Below the pieces are notes generated by a model. The model did no database searches. It was not told the origin of the DNA and saw nothing but the letters and a program-made list of their open reading frames with translations. Below, one piece after another: positions 6,713 to 8,974 of a stretch of 8,974 nucleotides of DNA. Source of the DNA: Actinomycetes bacterium (GTDB lineage: Bacteria > Actinomycetota > Actinomycetes > Actinomycetales > Cellulomonadaceae); contig JAEWGQ010000261.1 of NCBI GenBank assembly GCA_023388235.1, positions 1 through 8,974 of the forward strand, written 5' to 3'. The stretch's first letter is position 1. The number at the start of each line of letters is the position of its first letter. Position numbers and translations under genes: made by a program.

Positions 6713-7366
6713 TCAGCGGGCCCCGGCCACCAGCGCGGGGTCGGGGGCCGCGGCGAGCCGCCCGGTCGCCAGCGGCAGCAGGACGGAGTCCACCAGGCGC
6801 TCGGCGAACGCGGCGTCCACCGGCAGGTGCGCCACGACCTTGCGGTAGTGGATCATCGCCGGGCCGACCGCCGCGAGCATGTCGAGGTCGGCGTCCGGCG
6901 ACGTCTCCCCGCGCTCCCGGGCGCGCTCCAGCACGGCCCGCATGAGCCGCACGCGGCCGGCCACGAACTGCTCGTGGAACACGGACGCGACCTCGTCGTT
7001 CTCCCGGATCGCGGTGAGCAGGCCGGACATCAGCTCGTCGTTCTTGAACCGGTGCGCCATGGTGGCGAGCCCCAGCAGGTCGGCCCGCAGGCTGCCCTCG
7101 TCGGGGACCTGGTCGATCGTCGGCTGCTTCACGCACAGCAGGCTGTCGACGGTGAGCTGCACCTTGGACGGCCACCGGCGGTAGACCGTGGACTTGCCCG
7201 CGCCCGCGCGCTCGGCGACGGCGTCCATGGTCATCGCGTCGTAGCCGCGCTCGGTGAGCAGGTCGCGCGTGGCCTGCAGGATCGCGTCGTCCTTGGCCTC
7301 GTCCCGGCGGCGACCCGGGCGGCGCCGCGGCTCGCCGGGGGCCGCGTCGTCGTCGCGCGCTGCCAT
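6713..7366 (-). CDS. TetR/AcrR-family transcriptional regulator
   Basis: This 217-residue DNA-binding repressor probably controls the divergent exporter gene and itself. A short Arg-rich leader (RRRPGRRRDEAK, residues 14-25) precedes the TetR N-terminal domain. The helix-turn-helix reads MTMDAVAERAGAGKSTVYRRWPSK (about residues 45-68), with the classic G-x-G/K-x-T-x-Y-R-R-W recognition-helix pattern. The rest is a variable, mostly helical ligand-binding and dimer domain that includes FHEQFVAGR and LAAVGPAMIHYR; it gives no ligand clue. The start is the ATG at 7364-7366, chosen because AAGGAG (7372-7377) sits 5 bases upstream. The earlier in-frame ATG at 7388-7390 overlaps the best -10 element and has no such site. 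The gene converges with the sulfur operon and diverges from the transporter, the usual arrangement of a local TetR repressor and its efflux target. Confidence 0.9.
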   Translation of the reverse strand: MAARDDDAAPGEPRRRPGRRRDEAKDDAILQATRDLLTERGYDAMTMDAVAERAGAGKSTVYRRWPSKVQLTVDSLLCVKQPTIDQVPDEGSLRADLLGLATMAHRFKNDELMSGLLTAIRENDEVASVFHEQFVAGRVRLMRAVLERARERGETSPDADLDMLAAVGPAMIHYRKVVAHLPVDAAFAERLVDSVLLPLATGRLAAAPDPALVAGAR

Positions 7367-7371
7367 GCCGG

Positions 7372-7377
7372 CTCCTT
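7372..7377 (-). promoter_or_regulatory. Ribosome binding site deciding the tetR start
   Basis: Read on the minus strand, AAGGAG stands 5 bases before the ATG at 7366. It favours a 217-residue protein over longer versions that start at upstream in-frame ATG or GTG codons. Confidence 0.75.
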
Positions 7378-7388
7378 CCGTCGCCGCC

Positions 7389-7417
7389 ATTGTGCCCTCG
7401 GAGCAACGCGGAACCAA
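7389..7417 (-). promoter_or_regulatory. Probable tetR promoter
   Basis: On the minus strand a -35-like TTGGTT (7412-7417) and a -10-like CACAAT (7389-7394) are separated by exactly 17 bases. Transcription would begin near 7382, only a few bases before the Shine-Dalgarno sequence. This patch is clearly more AT-rich than its surroundings. The call is by eye against the sigma-70-type consensus and lacks experimental support. Confidence 0.5.
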
Positions 7418-7418
7418 A

Positions 7419-7441
7419 TCGAGACCGGGGGGTTTCGAAAC
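7419..7441. promoter_or_regulatory. Candidate TetR operator between tetR and the exporter
   Basis: Two overlapping dyads are visible. TCGAGACC (7419-7426) and GGTTTCGA (7431-7438) form an inverted repeat matching at 7 of 8 positions around a GGGG centre. GTTTCGAAAC (7432-7441) is a perfect 10-base palindrome. The site lies just upstream of the tetR -35 and about 13 bases before a weak plus-strand -10-like GATTAT (7454-7459), so a bound dimer could block both promoters. TetR operators are typically palindromes of about 15-20 bases in this position. Which dyad is the real one cannot be told from one sequence. Confidence 0.45.
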
Positions 7442-7506
7442 TCACCAGTCCTGGATTATGGTCGAGGCTCCGCACCCGTTCCCCCGCACACCCCCGGAGC
7501 GCACCC

Positions 7507-8974
7507 ATGTCCGCACCCACCGCCGCGCTCACGGCGACACCCCGGCGCTGGCTCGTCCTCGCCACGGTCGCCCTCGCGCAGCTCATGGTCGTGCTCGACG
7601 CGACCATCGTGAACATCGCCATGCCGTCCGCCCAGGCCGAGCTCGGCTTCAGCGACAACGACCGGCAGTGGATCGTCACCGCCTACGCCCTCGCGTTCGG
7701 CAGCCTGCTGCTGCTCGGCGGGCGGCTGTCCGACATGCTCGGCCGGCGCCGCATGTTCCTCATCGGCCTCGTCGGGTTCGCGATCGCGTCCGCGCTCGGT
7801 GGCGCTGCCGGCACGTTCGAGCTCCTCGTCGGCGCCCGCGCGCTGCAGGGCGTGTTCGGCGCCGTCCTCGCACCCGCCGCCCTGTCCGTGCTGACCACGA
7901 CGTTCACCGACCCGAAGGAGCGCGGCCGCGCGTTCGGCATCTTCGGCGCCATCGCCGGCATGGGCGGGGCCATCGGCCTGCTGCTCGGCGGCTACCTCAC
8001 CGAGAACCTCGACTGGCGCTGGAACCTCTACGTCAACGTCGTCATCGCCGCCGTGGCGCTCGTCGCCGGCCTGGTGCTGCTCCCCCGCACCGGCGGGGCC
8101 GCCGGCCACCGGCTCGACGTCCCCGGCGTGCTGCTCGGGTCCGGCGGGCTGTTCGCGCTGGTCCTCGGGTTCTCCCAGGCCGAGCCGCGCGGCTGGGACG
8201 ACCCCCTCACGTGGGGCCCGCTCGCCGCCTCCGTGGTGCTGCTCGCCGGCTTCGTGGCGCGCCAGCGCACCGCCGCGCACGCCGTCCTCCCGCTCGAGGT
8301 CCTGCTCGACCGCGACCGCGGGGCGTCCTACCTGTCCATCCTCGTCGCCGGGTCCGGCATGTTCGGCGTGTTCCTGTTCCTGACCTACTACCTGCAGTCG
8401 ACCCTCGGGTTCACGCCCATGCAGACCGGCGTCGGGTTCCTGCCGATGGTCGTGTCGATCATCGTCACGGCGCAGGTGCAGTCGAACCTGCTGATCCCCC
8501 GGTTCGGGCCGAAGGTGCTCGTGCCGATCGGGATGCTCGTCGCGGCCACCGGGATGCTCACGTTCACCACGCTGCAGGTGGACAGCCCCTACACCCGCGT
8601 CCTGCCCGGGCTCGTGCTCATGGGCGTCGGGATGGCGTCGATCATGCCGGCGTCGTTCCAGCTCGCGACGCTCGGCGTGCCCCCGCGGCTCGCCGGGGCG
8701 GCGTCCGCGCTGGTGTCCACCAGCCAGCAGGTCGGCGGGGCCGTCGGCACCGCGCTGCTCAACACCCTGGCGGCCACCGCGGCGAGCGCCTACGTCACCG
8801 CCCACGGCCCGGCGGGGCCCCAGGTGCTCGCGGAGGCGGCGCTGCACAGCTTCGACACCGCGTACGCGTGGTCGGCCGGCATCTTCGCCGGCGGCGGGGT
8901 GCTCGCGGCCGTGCTGTTCCGCCGCCTGGGCGACCGGCGCGCCCGGGCCGCCGCCGCCGAGCCGGCCGGGGCCC
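7507..8974 (+). CDS. DHA2-family MFS exporter (3' partial)
   Basis: At least 489 residues of a proton-coupled major facilitator of the DHA2 (EmrB/QacA, 14-helix) group, which typically exports drugs or other small hydrophobic compounds. Helix 1 carries motif D1, LDATIVNIAMP (Asp31 to Pro40). Motif A is GGRLSDMLGRRR (71-82). Motif B has Arg111 in RALQG. Motif C, GAIAGMGGAIGLLLGG (147-162), is the antiporter signature, but has Leu158 where related exporters often have Pro. LDWRWNLYVN (about 168-177) is typical of DHA2 proteins. Hydrophobic segments continue regularly to an Arg-rich, then Ala-rich C-terminal tail near residue 475, so little is missing; no stop occurs before the window ends. The ATG at 7507 follows GGAG (7496-7499) at 7 bases. 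Divergent from a TetR gene, it is probably induced by its own substrate. The substrate cannot be named from sequence. Confidence 0.9.
   Translation, partial: MSAPTAALTATPRRWLVLATVALAQLMVVLDATIVNIAMPSAQAELGFSDNDRQWIVTAYALAFGSLLLLGGRLSDMLGRRRMFLIGLVGFAIASALGGAAGTFELLVGARALQGVFGAVLAPAALSVLTTTFTDPKERGRAFGIFGAIAGMGGAIGLLLGGYLTENLDWRWNLYVNVVIAAVALVAGLVLLPRTGGAAGHRLDVPGVLLGSGGLFALVLGFSQAEPRGWDDPLTWGPLAASVVLLAGFVARQRTAAHAVLPLEVLLDRDRGASYLSILVAGSGMFGVFLFLTYYLQSTLGFTPMQTGVGFLPMVVSIIVTAQVQSNLLIPRFGPKVLVPIGMLVAATGMLTFTTLQVDSPYTRVLPGLVLMGVGMASIMPASFQLATLGVPPRLAGAASALVSTSQQVGGAVGTALLNTLAATAASAYVTAHGPAGPQVLAEAALHSFDTAYAWSAGIFAGGGVLAAVLFRRLGDRRARAAAAEPAGA

Noticed and set aside
7367..7417. Longer tetR product from upstream ATG or GTG codons
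   Set aside because: The ATG at 7388-7390 overlaps the likely -10 element and no Shine-Dalgarno sequence supports it; AAGGAG is placed for the ATG at 7366.
6827..7612. A plus-strand open frame over tetR and the exporter start
   Set aside because: Arg/His/Val-rich shadow of the minus-strand regulator; it would cross the divergent promoter region and has no domain.
7456..8847. A 463-codon open frame on the minus strand opposite the exporter
   Set aside because: Its product is low-complexity Gly/Glu/Arg/His sequence, and the opposite strand encodes a clear MFS protein with motifs A, B, C and D1.

Overview
The window is chromosomal-looking DNA from a very GC-rich Gram-positive bacterium, most likely an actinomycete of the Micrococcales (Cellulomonas-like). 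This rests on the strong bias to G or C at third codon positions, GTG starts, AGGAGG-type ribosome binding sites, overlapping stop/start codons and the protein flavours. The genus is an inference from style, not from a search. Nearly all of the 8974 bases are coding. I see no rRNA, tRNA, CRISPR array, insertion sequence or phage gene.

Left part (1-6621, + strand): a compact five-gene run, probably one operon, entered part-way through its first gene. It encodes an SsuB-like ABC ATPase (5' end outside the window), an SsuA-like lipoprotein binding protein, an SsuC-like permease, an AMP-forming acetyl-CoA synthetase (Acs), an O-acetylhomoserine sulfhydrylase (MetY) and a small CoA-binding protein of the COG1832/YccU type (the transporter counts as three of six open frames). 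The gaps are 36 and 28 bases, then three successive 4-base stop/start overlaps. The simplest reading is a sulfur-acquisition and homocysteine-synthesis module: the transporter brings in a sulfonate-like sulfur compound, Acs supplies acetyl-CoA (needed elsewhere to make O-acetylhomoserine), and MetY joins sulfide to O-acetylhomoserine. No sulfonate-cleaving enzyme and no homoserine acetyltransferase are in view, so the pathway is incomplete here and the transported compound is not proven.

Middle (6622-6712): a 91-base GC-rich gap between convergent genes. It holds two hairpins that could end transcription from both sides and an 18/19 direct repeat.

Right part (6713-8974): a TetR-family repressor on the - strand and, divergent from it, a DHA2 (EmrB/QacA-type, 14-helix) major facilitator exporter that runs off the right edge. 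The 140-base region between them carries a plausible repressor promoter and an inverted repeat suited to a TetR operator. This is a classic self-contained regulated efflux pair, probably unrelated in function to the sulfur operon.

Overall the window is mostly ordinary metabolism and transport. The most interesting point is the tight coupling of a sulfonate-type importer with Acs, MetY and a CoA-binding protein. I found no clear sign of an undescribed system.
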